Below are positions 39,501 through 53,485 of a stretch of 64,000 nt of DNA, in pieces. The translations under genes were made by a program, and so were the position numbers. The notes under the pieces were generated by a model, which saw only the letters and a list, made by a program, of their open reading frames with translations, was not told the DNA's origin and searched no databases. How positions within the stretch are numbered: position 1 is the stretch's first letter; every line of letters begins with the position of its first letter. The DNA comes from Helopsaltes ochotensis (taxonomy: Eukaryota; Chordata; Aves; Passeriformes; Locustellidae), in NCBI GenBank assembly GCA_013400155.1, contig VXBM01000132.1:124001-188000 (forward strand), given 5' to 3'.

Positions 39501-41659
39501 GACTGCCACACAGTTGGTGACTCCAAAGAGGAGCTACACAGCTAGAATTACCTGGAGGTGATGATACGTGTGCTTAAACAATTGCTTTGTCAGCTCTGGA
39601 CATTTCAGGGACATTCTAGCTTTTGGTGAAGGAACAAATGTAAGGTGCCTGTCACACAGCTGACTGTAAAGCAGAAAAATATTTTCCAACATAGTCACTG
39701 ATGAAGTTTGAGCACTGATTACAGAAAGAAGCACCTTTCTGCAGGGCTTACAGCAGGCTTTGAAAATTCCTACCATGTATTTCAACATTTCTTGTTGGGA
39801 AATAATTATTCCTCCGGATTTTTCAACTTTCAACATGGAAGAGCCTAGGAAAATGTTTGAAGGATCTGGTCCTACCAAAGTAAAAATAGAGAAGCTGTTC
39901 TTTACACAAAGGATATGAAATATATTTTGACTGTTAATACATGAAATACAGATAAATGCAAAAATTAAGGAAAAAATTTATAAATCTTCATTAGTAAATA
40001 GCAGAGTGCTGCATTCAGAACTCTGAAGGCAGGTGCTGAGAAAAGGCAGGTGAGAGAAAAGTGGGAAGTGGGAGCGTGGGGAAGTGGGAGAAGGTAACAG
40101 TGCATGTCCACGTGGCAAGAATGATGACATCGACAGCATACAAGCATTGAATAGAGATGCTGCTACCAAAGAAATGTCTCTGGATCCCATGGACTAGTCA
40201 CTGAGAATTTAGAAATATCTTGAATTTCTTTGGGGTTTGGGGGGGATTTTTTGTGTGTTTTTAAGCGATATTGTTCAGGGGAAAATCTTACTAAAAGATT
40301 TTACTTGAAGACCTTGGTTTACCCTCAAAAATTATGTAGCCTTGCTTTCAACTACTACAAGAACTGCTTAAAAGAAAAGATATTACTGTTTATGTAAAGG
40401 CTTACCTATTGTAAACGTGAAAGGGTTTTAGCATGTCTATTTTATTCTGGCTCTCTTTCTGAAACTGAGACTTAGGATCAGTATTAATAGAAGAATATTT
40501 ATTGGAAGTGTTTTTTAAATTATGTTTTGCCAGAAGGATTTAAATTGCAGGAAAGACGTTCTTCAAAATTACATTTTCTAAAACAAAATTATTTCAGTCT
40601 GTTAGTCAAATATATTTTGATAAATGTCTTTCCTTAGAATAAATTGAAAGAAAGCACATCAATATGGCAAATACACCCTGTCACAGCTCAGTGGACAAGC
40701 TGGATGACCTTATACACTTATGTCTCTCATATGACACCTGAAGTGTGACCCTATATGCCACACCATGACCTCCATCAAGTCCAAAAACTTAATCAACAAG
40801 AAAATGGACAGGTACAGTTTAGTTATGGGAAAGAGCCAGACATTTTATACTGTGGTCCCAGTGTGCCAATGCCAGTTTGTTTCCTTATCAGGATTCAAAC
40901 TTTTCAGACTTGCACACATTTGTTATATATTCCCCACAACTTTAATAAGATCAGGGGAAACTAGAATGAATTAAATATTATATCCTATGGGCTTCTCTCT
41001 TGCTTGATTATCTTTAAGATTTTATCTAGGGAAGATGTTTATTTCAAATTATGCTTGTGACCCTACTTGTAGCATTCTCACTTTTTCCCTTCTTCCTTCT
41101 GTCATTATGAAATTTAGAGCCTGTACTTGAAAAAGGAAGTTCTTTCATCAGAACACAAAGGAAAACAAACATTGAAAAGTTTCAATAAGACAGTATTTTT
41201 GGATCATGCCCAGCAGCAAGTAATCAAAAGCAATTTATTACTCTTTTATTATTATTTTTAAATTATGCTTTTTTTCCCTTTTTTTCCCCCTATTCAAAAC
41301 CACAAAGACCACATATGTGTTCCCGGGCTGACCTCACAGATCTTCCCTGATTTTTATAACCATGCATCCCTTCAGCTTAGTGTTGTTGTTGGGATGCATC
41401 CCTCCCTGGGTTCCCCAGGGAGAGAAAAAGATGTAGGGGTTAAATTAAAGCCTTTAGAGAAATTAAAATACATTAAGCCACGTAAATATGAAGTAGAAGT
41501 TTAGGCTTGAGTTTTAAGTAAGTGCCTCAAGAATCTGTCAGCCAGCACAGAGCCCAGAGCCCTAAGGCCTGCTAACTTGGCTTTTGACATAACAAAAACA
41601 TAGTAGAGCATCACTTACAGTACTAGATAGAGCAGGTATAATATTTACATGAATGAGAT

Positions 41660-41727
41660 AGAATCTTTTAGGTTAATAGATATGCTATATGATAGAACTT
41701 TTTACATTAATAGATATGCTATATGCA
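41660..41727. repeat. Degenerate tandem duplication, 34-bp period
   Basis: Two copies share TTAATAGATATGCTATATG (starting 41673 and 41707) with a diverged leading half (AGAATCTTTTAGG versus AGAACTTTTTACA). Confidence 0.8.
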
Positions 41728-42029
41728 TAGGTTTTTGTGATACCATCCTTTATAGTTTTTTGTAGTTTTACTACAAAATTAGGTTTAGATTTGTGTAGAA
41801 AAAATGTTTTAGAATTGTGTTCTTAGCTGATTGGGTAACCTATAGATAGGGATATGAATATGCATTTGTGGTTTATGGATAAAAATCTCCTGGTTTGGGG
41901 GCAATGGCATCAATTCATTGATTTTTCAATTGATCAATCCACCCTTCTACCATCTACAACAGGAGAGAACGAGGCTTTGCCAGGGAGCTGCTGCCAGGAC
42001 TCTGTCAGGTATTATCACCTGGGGGGGAG

Positions 42030-42030
<1 letters not shown>

Positions 42031-42074
<44 letters not shown>
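42031..42074. repeat. (GCT)n / (AGC)n triplet microsatellite, about 14-15 units
   Basis: Forty-four bases of uninterrupted GCT on the plus strand, preceded by a run of seven G (42021-42027). It is followed by an imperfect continuation (CCGCTGCAGTAG) and a second short run at about 42101-42110. It lies in the RIMS2 5' intron, so the primary transcript carries CAG repeats. A plus-strand frame through it would encode poly-Ala, which I regard as incidental. Confidence 0.95.
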
Positions 42075-42075
<1 letters not shown>

Positions 42076-45000
42076 GCTGCAGTAGCTTTTGCTGTTTCAG
42101 CTGCTGCTGCAGAGAACACTGCTTGGGACTTTGGGCCGGGAATCTGTCTTTCCCCTTGTGGCTGGGACTCTCTCAATCTGCTTTTTACGCCCCACTGGGA
42201 CTTTAAGCCTTATAACTTTTAGTAAGACCACATACTTCGAACTCTTGCCTTCAAGACTGATGCATTTATATAATAAAAAACTTAGTAATAGCCAGGAAAT
42301 GCTCTTGGCCTTTTTAGACCCTATACCCTTGACCAGCTCAACAGGTTCTTCACCATCTCAGGCCTGGAACCGGTATCAGCAATACCAGCTTGCCTATACC
42401 TGAATGAGGGAATCATATAATGAGGAAACAATGCAGGGAGAATAATCCTATCAAAGAATCTCATATCTGGCCCTTGTTTCAGCAGCTGAGTGTTATGTAA
42501 TATTGTGATAATGTTCTCATCAGCTAAAACCAGGTAGCCCATTTAGGTATTCTCAATGAGCATAACCTTTTTCACAGACTAGTCTACTGAAAGTTAACAA
42601 GTTCTTGGATACAATGCACAGAGGAATTAATTGGTGTCTACAAGGTGAGCAAAAACCCTGTATTTCCTGAATCATTGAAATCCTGAATCAGAAAAATGAG
42701 CCATCTTCCTTAGAAAACAACTGCTAACCAAGCAGAGAATCCAACAGTTCTGTGACATTGGAGTTGCTGCACAACTGGGAACCAAACCGCACATGCACAA
42801 GAAATTCTGTCGTCAGACTTTGAAATCAGTCCGGGCAAATTCTACTGTTTTGCTGCCAACAGGAAGGCAACAGTAAAACCTGACAAGCCAGTTGGAAACA
42901 AGCCTTATAGCCCCCTGGAAGTGAAGACAGTTTATAACTGGAGCACTAGGAAAATTTGTACTAAGAACAGCTGCAAAGTTTAGGAAACAGGTTTGGGGTT
43001 TTGTGTGCTCTCAGTACCTATTTCCATTAGATTTTTCATCACAATTTTAAATACACTCACTGAAGAAGGCTTGGTTAAATTGAAGAAATAAGTAGCTTCA
43101 GGCAAACTCCATATAGCATTAGTAGACATATTTTCTTATGCAATTCACTTTGTGCTGGCTTACCCTATACTCAACTTTCCACAGATATACACTCTTTCTA
43201 TATCCTGAAGTTGTGACTGTGCCAAAATTACTGTCAGAGTAGCTCCAACAACCCTGCCTGGCATCCCCAAGTCTCAGGGCCATAGGATTTAAGGCACATG
43301 AACTGAATCCTAAATGTGACCCTATTTCTATTTGGACAGAAGTCAGCTCTCTACCTTTGAGAGGCAGTGTATATAACCAGGTGCAATTTCATTCCTTTTA
43401 GTAATGGACATCTGTTAACAGGGAGCCTATAATAATGTTTCCTATATGAATAGTTCCTTTTAATACTTATTAACAACAGAAAAAAGAAACCAACAAAGAA
43501 AAGCAAACAAAAAACCCACCCCTTATATTGTGTACTTACTTAGTTTCAAGCTTTACCGCTTTGATGTCAACACCAATTATTACAGAAAATAACCCTAAGC
43601 TACTTTGAATCAGTATATCTCAATTAATAAGTAAGCTTCAAATTTGCAACATGAAGACAACAGGAGACCAAGAGAGACAGCAAAGGAATGGATTCTTCAT
43701 GAGGCACGATATCAAAATTAACAAATAAGGACTTGGACTTAACATGCCAGTTGTACTCATGACAGAGCTGTACTAATTTCATCAAGAGAACTATCAACCA
43801 TAAGTAAAGCTGAAATAGTGAACATGTCAGGAAGGAAAGTCAGCTTAGGTTTAAAAAAACATAAATATATTTATTTATAACAGTTTCCTATATTTTATCC
43901 CCAATGTCATGTAGAGCTAGTCCTAATGAAAGGAGACATTACAAACATAGAGATGGCTCCTTTCAGAGGCACATCGTTATCTAGAATCAATTTCCATCAT
44001 CAGCCCAGCAGCCACCCACATATCATGACTAAGGATCAGCCAATTTTTTCATTGATCACAGCTTTTTTCCACTCTCTCTGCTACTTCCAGTCAAGAACAT
44101 CTTGCTACCAAAAAAGATAACAAGAACTACTCATTTTGTGATTTTCAGTATAACCAATATAGAAAAAAATGTGTCTGTTTATCTAATAAAAAAATTCATC
44201 ATCAACAATAACAGTAAATTTAAAATATAAAAAACATTTAAATTTTTTAAGTGAAACAGTCTTATAAAATAATTAAACCAATATCTAAGTTCCAGATACT
44301 TGCTGCCTTTTTCTGTTCAGTTACTAGATTTTGTTTGGGATGAAAAGATATCCTCCACTTTTACCCTTCGACTTGGCTGTTATAGTTGAAGGGAAAGAGT
44401 AATGCAAAAAAAACATTCATGTTTTTAAGCGTAGTATTACCAATAATTTCTTACAAACTCTCAATGGGTACAGAAGTAGGCTCTAAATTCACTCTATATG
44501 TCTTGATCACTGATGAGAAAATGCACATTTCAGAATAGAAATAATAATAACCTTTAAAAAACCCTCTGCATTACATACTTGAACAATTAGTACTTGAATA
44601 GTAAACCATCATTCAGAAGTTAAGATGATGTATTTTCTTGTCTTTAATTCTCAGTATACATTATGCAGAAAGACATGGGCAAATTTTAAAATTCTACCTA
44701 ACAATCAAGACAAAAGTACAATTACTGTGGCAAATGTCAGCTTTTAAACTATGTATAATACAGAAATACAGCGGTTTTTTACAAGTCATAGCAGGGCTTT
44801 TTTCTTTAAACCTGACCTAACATTTCACACATGGAGTACAAACAACTTTCTGGTTGTCTAAACAAGTATAATTTTTAACCTGCTACCTTTTCAAAACTAA
44901 ACTCCAGGAGATACAACATACATTAACTTTTAAAATTATTTGCTTTAAGAAACAAGAGCTTAATAGCAGCTGTAAGTCCAAAGTATCATCCATCCCTGGC

Positions 45001-45667
45001 AGCACACATGCCATAAATGATCTAGAAATATACAGTGTATTTGCTGATCAGTTAGCTGTAGTAGAAGTAAAAAAACATTGAAAGTGGCTTTTTCATCACC
45101 TAAACACTGCAATAAAAGCCTTTGTAAACTAGTAATTGTATCATTAATTATTGATCTCCCCTTTTGCAGTCATGATGAAGAAGGTAATTTGGTATACCTA
45201 AAAACACCTATTATTTTGAATCTGGTTACATGTTATTTTCATCAAACCACCTTCTTTGAAGGAAATTAATTACCTCTTTAAAGAGGAACAGAAAACCTGA
45301 AAAAAAACTCCAGTGGATCCCAGAAGTAAAAATTGTAATCAACAGTCTTATTTAGTTTCATACCTTTTGTGCATAGGCTTGACAGTGTGATATTGTATAA
45401 TCAAATTAGTTCACAGCAATGATCTGTTATACCTGGGTTACAGCTTAAAGAACAGATGTGCAAAAATAAAATACCAATGGTGATGGTTGTTTTTTAAGAC
45501 ATTTTAGCACAATCAAGGTTATTTTGCTCATGTGCACATGTTTATACATACGCACAGGAAAATTACATGTGCTCATGTACACATTACATCAAGAGGAGGG
45601 TTAGGTTGCAAAATTAAACATTCAGAAGGTACGGGTGGTAAAAGACTTAGCTTGCCATGAAGCATTC

Positions 45668-45743
45668 ATTTAGTCCCTATACAAATGTATTTATGTATAA
45701 TATTAATTTAGTCCCTATACAAATGTATTTATGTATAATATTT
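45668..45743. repeat. Tandem duplication, 38-bp unit, two copies
   Basis: Two adjacent copies beginning ATTTAGTCCCTATACAAATG (45668-45705 and 45706-45743) differ only at the final base. Such near-identity indicates a recent duplication in an intron. Confidence 0.95.
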
Positions 45744-48410
45744 CATAATACTATGGAAAGTCCCCATTCCCACAATGCATCTTCTGTGCACAGAAAAAAA
45801 GTTTACCTTAAATAAATAACTAGTCAATATCATTTTATTTTCAGTTAATGACCCCTTTCATTAGTTACTGAACGTAATCTAAATGCAGATCTAAATGCAA
45901 AATTATTTGTCTCCTGAGAGCTCTGGTGCTGTGAGAATATTCTCGGAGTCAGAGCTAAATTCAAGGAATTGTTCTTTGTGAACTGTCTGCATAATGAAAT
46001 GAACAAGATGCTCACCAAATAAGCAGCAAATTTTATTATATGATTAAAACAAACAAAACCATCTTCCCAACATTTATCCAAGATTGCTCATGTCTATGTA
46101 TACAAGCTGGATGGAAATCTCATTTGAACAGAAATTCCCTAGGAAAGTTCTTCAAAAAAAACCAACATAGTCTAAAAATGTTGTGGAGATATAAGGGTAA
46201 GTTTGTTAAAGTGATAAATAGAGAGATACAGATGCAATTTGCATTTTAAATTAATTTAGAAGTCTAATAAAAAAAGTAGATTTTTAAATTGTAATTTGCA
46301 CTGTCTTCATTATTTCAGAAGAATACAGAACAATGGAAGAAGTCTCCACAGAAGAATAGTAGATGTTAGCTCTGCAATTATTTCATTTCGCTGAATACAT
46401 AAAGAAGCACATTGCTCAGGGATCTATCCACAGTCAACAAGAACTACACTCATAATTATAGCCTTCATGGTAGCTGAAGCTGTAATAGAAGTTACATAAG
46501 GGATTTAATTTCAGTCTTGTTTTTGTATGCTCACAATTACCCAAAAATATATCTCCTGAGGCTAAATATTTCCAGAATGAGTTTAAGTAAAAGGTCAGTA
46601 TTTTCCACTACTTTTCACAGAAAATTCCCTCACATCCTCTACTTCTTTCAAGCTTAATTTATGGAAGTTTGTGATAAGAGAAGAAAAGAAAGTCATAATA
46701 CTTAATGCTTTCAAAACCATCAGGGAATTCTGCCTCATAAATTGGACCAGGCCCTACATTATGGAGGCTCTCATTGCACAGAGCAGTCCTTCAGACTATG
46801 TAACTTGTCTGGTTCACACAGAGTTTGAACAAACAAATCGTGTGGCAGAGGCCGGATCAGCCTCCTCTCCATGTAGAAGAGCTCCGTGCACCAAATAGAA
46901 GGTGCGTAATTGTGATGTAAACACAGGGACTATACTGCTCCAAGCGCGGTCAGTAAGTTATTCTTGTTACAATTTCATTAAGGACAATAAAGCAATATAC
47001 TTCAAAAGGCACCAATTGACTTCAGATAGAGTTGAGTAAGATGTTTGTAGTACAGCCAGTTTCAAACCATCCTCTCCCTTGCTTCATTTGCTCATTTCCT
47101 TAGGCGTGCACCTCTACTTGACAGTATAATTTATCCAGATTAACACAATCTTCAAACCAAAGTTTTACATTTGTCTTGTGACAGTCCACTTCAGTTTTAT
47201 TTTCAGACAAAGTGCTCGTGAACTAACCTACTACTGCCGAAAGAAGACTAACAGAAAATGCATCATGTTATCTCCATAATATGTCCAATTACGCACTTCA
47301 CTCATGAACTACTTATTCATCTCTGTGCAGTATGAAGCTGAAAGTCCTTAGTGAGGAAACATAGCAAGAAATATGAAAATGGCATGTAAACATTTTTGGT
47401 TAATTAGAGGGGTTTGGCTTTTATTTTTAATTTTAAAATAAACAGGCTGCCTCTTTTCATTATGCATTCTTAATATCTCTGTCCAGGACTCAGATGTGAA
47501 ACAAATAGGTGTGCAATCCAGCTGGCACAGGTGTCAACACAATGACCTTAACAGATATGGCCAGCTGATTTCTAAACAACAAAAGGATCATTCCCCTGAT
47601 TTAAATCTGGCAGTGAACACTTGGAAATGCCTCCATTAATCCCTCGGAAGACTGCTCAGCAGATTTTTCTTAGATTCCCCAAAACATTCTTCTGCCTCTG
47701 TCTGCTCAGCACAGATAAAATAGTGTAGAGCATCTTTGTTGTACTTGTCAGAGTGAAGGTTTTTATAAAAATGCAGAGTGTGAATAAACTATAATAATTT
47801 TATTATGGTTAAACTATTGAATTACCTGAATCTGTCATTTTTTAAAAGTCTGTGATAATATTTTACTTATTTTACAGTGACTAGAAATAATTTTAACCAT
47901 CTCTTTTTTTAAAAAAAATTTTTTTTAAATTTGACCTATTCATATCTACCAAAAGAAAATAAAATTGGAATCAAATGAAATTTTGATTGGAAATACTGAA
48001 AATACACAAATAGTGACACTACTGACATTTATTATTTTACATTTTATAATGGAGTGTGATTTGTAATTCCCTTTCTAGAATTTGTTGAAATAAAGATACC
48101 ACAGGACTTTGCAAATGTAGAATTGGCTATGCTCACAGCTATACACTGTACACAACACAAGCTGTTAATGACTTTTTAGGGTGACATTGCTGTTCCCGCT
48201 TTTCTTTTTTTTTTTTAGATCATCCTCTGTCAAATCCTATAAAGAACTGGAAAGTATGATATGCTTTGGGAATAACAACTTTGGCAAACTACACATCTCA
48301 GTGAAAACAGTTACAAATTTTAACTGTTTCTCTGCCACAATTCAGCATCTTTTCTTTTTCCTTGTTGATTTCCAATGAGATCTTATGCCACAAAAAATGG
48401 TTTCTACATT

Positions 48411-48450
48411 TCATAGAATCATAGAATGATTTGGATAGGAAAATGCTATA
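48411..48450 (-). mobile_element. CR1 LINE 3'-terminal remnant
   Basis: TCATAGAATCATAGAATGAT followed by TTGGATAGGAAA is the repeated AATCATAGAATG terminus typical of CR1. Only about 40 bases remain recognisable. Confidence 0.65.
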
Positions 48451-51400
48451 GCTCCAAAATTCAATTTCATAGATGACTGTGTTATTAAGATGTTTCTTGT
48501 AACTCTCGTCTTTGCTTTTTTTTGCAACATCCTTTCTTTTATAGCAAAGCATAATAAGGAATTTGTTATTTCTTGAAGTAAACTCGGAAGCAACAAAACT
48601 TCATAATAAAAAAAAAATCCTATTTCCCAGCCTTCATATATTTCCAAGTATAAAAGTCTTCCAATGGGGGAAAACTAAAATTTCACTGCACTTTGTCTTT
48701 AATTTCAGGTGTTGCACACCCCAAGAGCTTAGTAGGAGATTGCCTGTTCCTAGGGAGCATAGAAATTCAACAGGATCTTTCAAAGTCTTTAACTTAAGTG
48801 TCCCTTGCAACGATAAAATCTTTTATACTTATTTACAAAAGCTCTGTCACATGCAATCAACATCCTGCTATCAGACATAGGTATTAAATAAATAGGTGAG
48901 TGCAATCCTAGAGCAAGACTACTTAGGATACAATTTTACTCAGCTTCTTGTCTCAACTTGTATCAAACCATTAAAAAGTTCCTGAGCCGAGTACAATGCC
49001 ATAGTCCTCTCACTGGCAGCTGCTGCTTTTATATTTCATTCTTTGTGTCCCTGAACATGACAAGGAAGCATTCCAGGTGAAACCTTAGAGTAAGCCATAG
49101 CTTATGAGCTACCAATCCTCAGTGTGACAGAAGACCAACATGACCACTGACCTCATCTTGACAGCTTGGGTACACTGAGGAGTGGGAGCTACATCATCTG
49201 AGACAGGCATAACAAAATAGTTGACTCCGCAAGATTCATGAACTTTTTAGCTTCTGTGGAGGCTGTCTACTCCAGTAACAAACAGTCAGAACAGTTGTGT
49301 AACTAGCAAATCAGGAATGGTGGATGTCAAGACTGCAATTCTTTCCCTGGTTTAAAGGCACCATCAGAACTAGCAGGCAGACAGCACGAGAAAATACCGG
49401 CATGGATTGTTCCTCCTCAAACGCTGTATAAAAAAGAAAGACATTCCACATTGGAGACTTCAGGCCCTGTTCCCAGCCCTAGGCTTGTGCAATGCCTTGG
49501 TTACTTAATCTGCTAGAAGAGATTAGTCATAAAAAGAGCAAATTTGGGAAAGCTTTAAACACAGAAAAAGAGTTATGAAGTCAATTCACAGGAATGGACA
49601 AATGCTGATAGAAGAAAGTGAAATGCATATCACAGATTAAAAATTTAGAGATTTTTATTTTTGCAAATTTTACATGATCCAGAAGAAGAAGGAAGACTGT
49701 CACACAGAAAGTTGAAGAAGCAGGCCTGGCAGTTAGAGGGAAGTGAACTGATTGCAAGAAAAAATTCAATTTTTGCTTTGTTTAAATGCTTTGTGCCTGA
49801 ACAGAACCCAGATTTTAGCAAGCGACTCCAACTGAAGTCTAATAATTGTAAAAATAGTTAGCTAAAATGTGGATCTTCAGTTCTTCACAAAAGAGCAATG
49901 AGCAAAGTACTCAAAATACAAGGGATTTGAATGCTAAGCTTTGTTCTGACAGTGATCTATTGATTTCCAGTCCATAAAACCAAGATAATAAAACGTTCTT
50001 CCACTTACAAAGATAAAGGAATGAACGCAAGCCATTCAAACACTATTGTGATGGGTTTTCTACAAAGGACCATTAAAAATTTTGAGACTTAAAATAATCC
50101 AGGCTCTTTTAATATGAATTAAAATAATAAATATGTCTCATTTCTCCAGATACCATCCATTTCCTACAGTGAAAAAGGACCATGGGTAAAAAGAGATTGG
50201 CACAAATCATATATTTCAGGAAGCAAAATATAGACCATGCAGTCTAGTTACTCAAATTTTTTAATTCCTACATGATTCTGAAACACAACAATATTGTTCA
50301 AGGGAAGAAGTAATGATAGATGGGCTCTGATTCTGGGCACAAAAGAACAAATACCTTCTCAAAGGTGGATGACCAGAGTTTAGATTTATGTGGCTGATAT
50401 GCAGAAACTTATTTTGGCACCCTGGGAATTTAGTTTTTAAGAGTAACCTTAATTTTTTACATCAGTAACTTTTTAAAAGCTCTTCTTTACAGTTCTTGTT
50501 TGCTTTTGAGTTAAATCACATTCTAGTATGACAGTTTGGAAAAGAGAAAGAAATTATATTAAAATTCACCTAGTTCAGCTATTTCACATAAAGTTAATGT
50601 AATTTAAATTAGTCTATGTATAAAGAAAATACAAGAATAAATAAATAAATGTGATCACAGCTATGGTGTTTGGGAGTATACACACATACTGTTTTACTCA
50701 ATTCTGATATTGTTAATTTCAATATTAAAAAAACATTAATTATACTTTAGCAAGTATTATGTTGTATTTACCAACATCAAAACACTGTTCTCAGTCCATA
50801 TTTGACATCACCCAGAATGTTGTCAGATTGCATTCAAAATACATATGTGAGAAAAAATTTGGTTGGCATTTCTCACATTGTATTTATGGAGGAGTTTATT
50901 TCTTCTGACTTAGGAAAATACTGGGCTTTGTTTTATATAGATATAGCCCTTTTAAATAAGTGTTGATGAGGATTTTTTTGTTTTGCCTTCTGCTAACATT
51001 ACAGAAATAGGGATCATTGAAACAGAAGTATCTCCATTAATTACACTACATTAAATACACTGAACATATTCATGGACATACTTTTACTTTTAAAATTGAG
51101 AGGAAAAATGTGTTTCTTCATATACAAAATTCTCATTTTTGAATTTATAAAATCCAGTAAAAATTATAATACATCACTTTCATCTGTCAAGAGTAATTAT
51201 TTTTCTATCTTGAAACAATTTGCCTTTGGTGACTAGAATCACATGAGGTATACCATGCTGGAACATGCATTGTTACAAAAGCCTTATGTGAAAATTTGCA
51301 AATTTTTGGTCTTTCTGTAAGCAGCTAATGTTGTATTTAATGGAATTGTTCCAGAACTTCACTATTAAAAAGATCTGCTTGCAGTCAAACAATATGCATT

Positions 51401-53485
51401 TTTCAGATGTTGAATAGTGCTTTGTTAATCAGTTCTACATCAATTGTTTTCATTATTTAGCCCTTCTGCACACAATGCACATAAATCCCCAGCCCCTTTC
51501 TTATTAGAACTATCTCCAAAATCTGCACTATATTGTGCGCACTATGGAGAACACAATGCACTTGATAAAGAAAAATGATAGTATTATATCTGCTTCAACA
51601 TTGTTATAAACAAGCATTTTAAATTATTATCAAACTGTTTCAATACTTATTCCTGGAAATTTATTTCTTATTATTTCATATTACCATATTGTTTCATATT
51701 CTTTGCTGCTGGGATAATGGAGTAAGTTACAGATACAAACAAGCTCACTAGATTTCCAGCTTTGACTATGCATTAACATTATACTTAGTAGAAAAATAAC
51801 CATAATCCATATAAATGCCTCCAAAGGAAATAGAAAAATTTCAGCTGGCTTCTGAATTCATGACTTGCATATTTTGCCCTTTGCTCTGCCTTGTTCATTA
51901 TTCATGACTCAGGAAAACAGATACCAGGACACATTAACATTTCAAATTGAAAAGAAAATTCAATTTTTGTACCCTTTCTTACCAGTGGAAATACTTCTCA
52001 ACTACAGGCAAAAAGCATCTTCATCTGCACATTAAAATCTTCCCCTAAAGCAAGTTCCATACATTAATGAAGACCTTTCAATATGCCAACATTAAGTATC
52101 ACATGCACTTGTCATGCTTGATTTGCACTATCAATTGTTGGTACTTTTCAGTCATTTTCTTTGCAGTGTTGTAACGGCCTGAATAGGATGCTGGGCAAAA
52201 GACATCTAGAATCTAATTTCTTAGGAGCTGGCACAAGTGGAAACTCATATAACTCTAACTTTCAAAACAAGAAATTGAGAAAGTCACCTTTGCCCAGACA
52301 AAAAGCAAAAGTTGCCAATGAACACCACAAATAGAACTAAAATTTCCAGTCATTGCTCAGCTGAAAGGAACTATAAAAATATGGAACTCCATACTGAAGT
52401 CTCAGTGATTTCTGGATGAAATGTGCCCATACTGCAAGTTTAAAAGGCAGTTCATGGCACTGTTTCCACAGGAAAATCAGCCCGTACCTCAAGAGCCTCT
52501 TCAAGCTTGTACAGCTCCAACTGGAACTTGCTTTGCAAGCAGAACTTTTCTGAAGTTTGGAACTGAGAAATAAACCATCTTTTTCTCCCAGATCTCTGGG
52601 GTGTTTACAAGGAGCACAGCAAAAGATGATTAGTAGAGTGAAGAGATTTGACAGGGATGGCAGCTCTTTCCACTGAGACACCAATTATAAGTCATCTTTC
52701 AGAGGAAATAAAACACTTTCAGCTGTGGCTAAAGACGGAATAATACAACTGATATTAAACAAATATATTGTGCCAAGAATACAATCTCATAAGATTCATG
52801 AGATTTATGACTTGTTTTTCTGAATTTCTACACTGAATGAGAAAGTAACTTCAGTTTATTTGTTCTCCATGTTTTAATTTACTTATAAATTTGCATATAA
52901 ATCAAATAATAATAGGACTCACCACTAAGAGTAACATAATGAATTATATATGAAAACAATTTTTGTTATAAATCAGGACAGTCACAAAAATTAATAAGAA
53001 ATGGCAAATACTTTGTTAGTGTCAAGTTCTCTGATTTGTCTCTGCTATTTCTTTTGTTGTGAGTTCTGTGTAACAATATAGAGATGTAAGCAAAAAAGGT
53101 GAAGCGTATGCTTATATTACTGCATAGTATACCATCTGCAATTTTTTTCTAGTGACTTGACTGTTTAGAAAACATTTCTAAAACCTTAAATTTTTCTGGA
53201 TGCTTGTGAATTTACTGACACCAGTAAATTTTTTCTTTTGAAATAATAATAATAAAAAAATCATATTGCAATTCATATTGCAGTGAGGGCCTTAATAAAT
53301 AAATCTCTCTGGTAAAATGGACTCATTTCATATATTAGTTTTTTTTTTTATCCTGGTAGCATGCAGCATGAATTTACAGCATCACCAGGGCCACTGTCAC
53401 ATACTTGCCTATTTTCTTCATCAAACACCAGTATAGCAAATTTCATCCTTCAAGCTCAGAATACTTTAAAAATACAATCCTAAAG

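Larger units (their letters stand above)
41430..42300 (+). repeat. Possible LTR-retroelement remnant containing a triplet tract
   Basis: The region starts near TGTAGGGGTTAAATTAAAGC, and a CTACA-containing stretch (CCATCTACAACA) lies near 41950, which would suit TG...CA ends. It contains repeated ATTAATAGATATGCTATATG motifs in a U3-like AT-rich part, a GC-rich CTG-repeat part, and ATAATAAAAAAC near 42273. No retroviral coding sequence was recognised. The assignment is tentative and ordinary intronic DNA is possible. Confidence 0.3.

Noticed and set aside
39534..39878. 114-codon minus-strand frame
   Set aside because: No match to RIM2 or to any family I know; the length is compatible with chance among so many frames.
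41854..42222. 122-codon frame with a poly-Ala run
   Set aside because: The run is a translation of the GCT microsatellite, and the flanks show no recognisable protein.
52337..52684. 115-codon minus-strand frame with Ser/Leu-rich product
   Set aside because: No domain and no splice context; likely chance.
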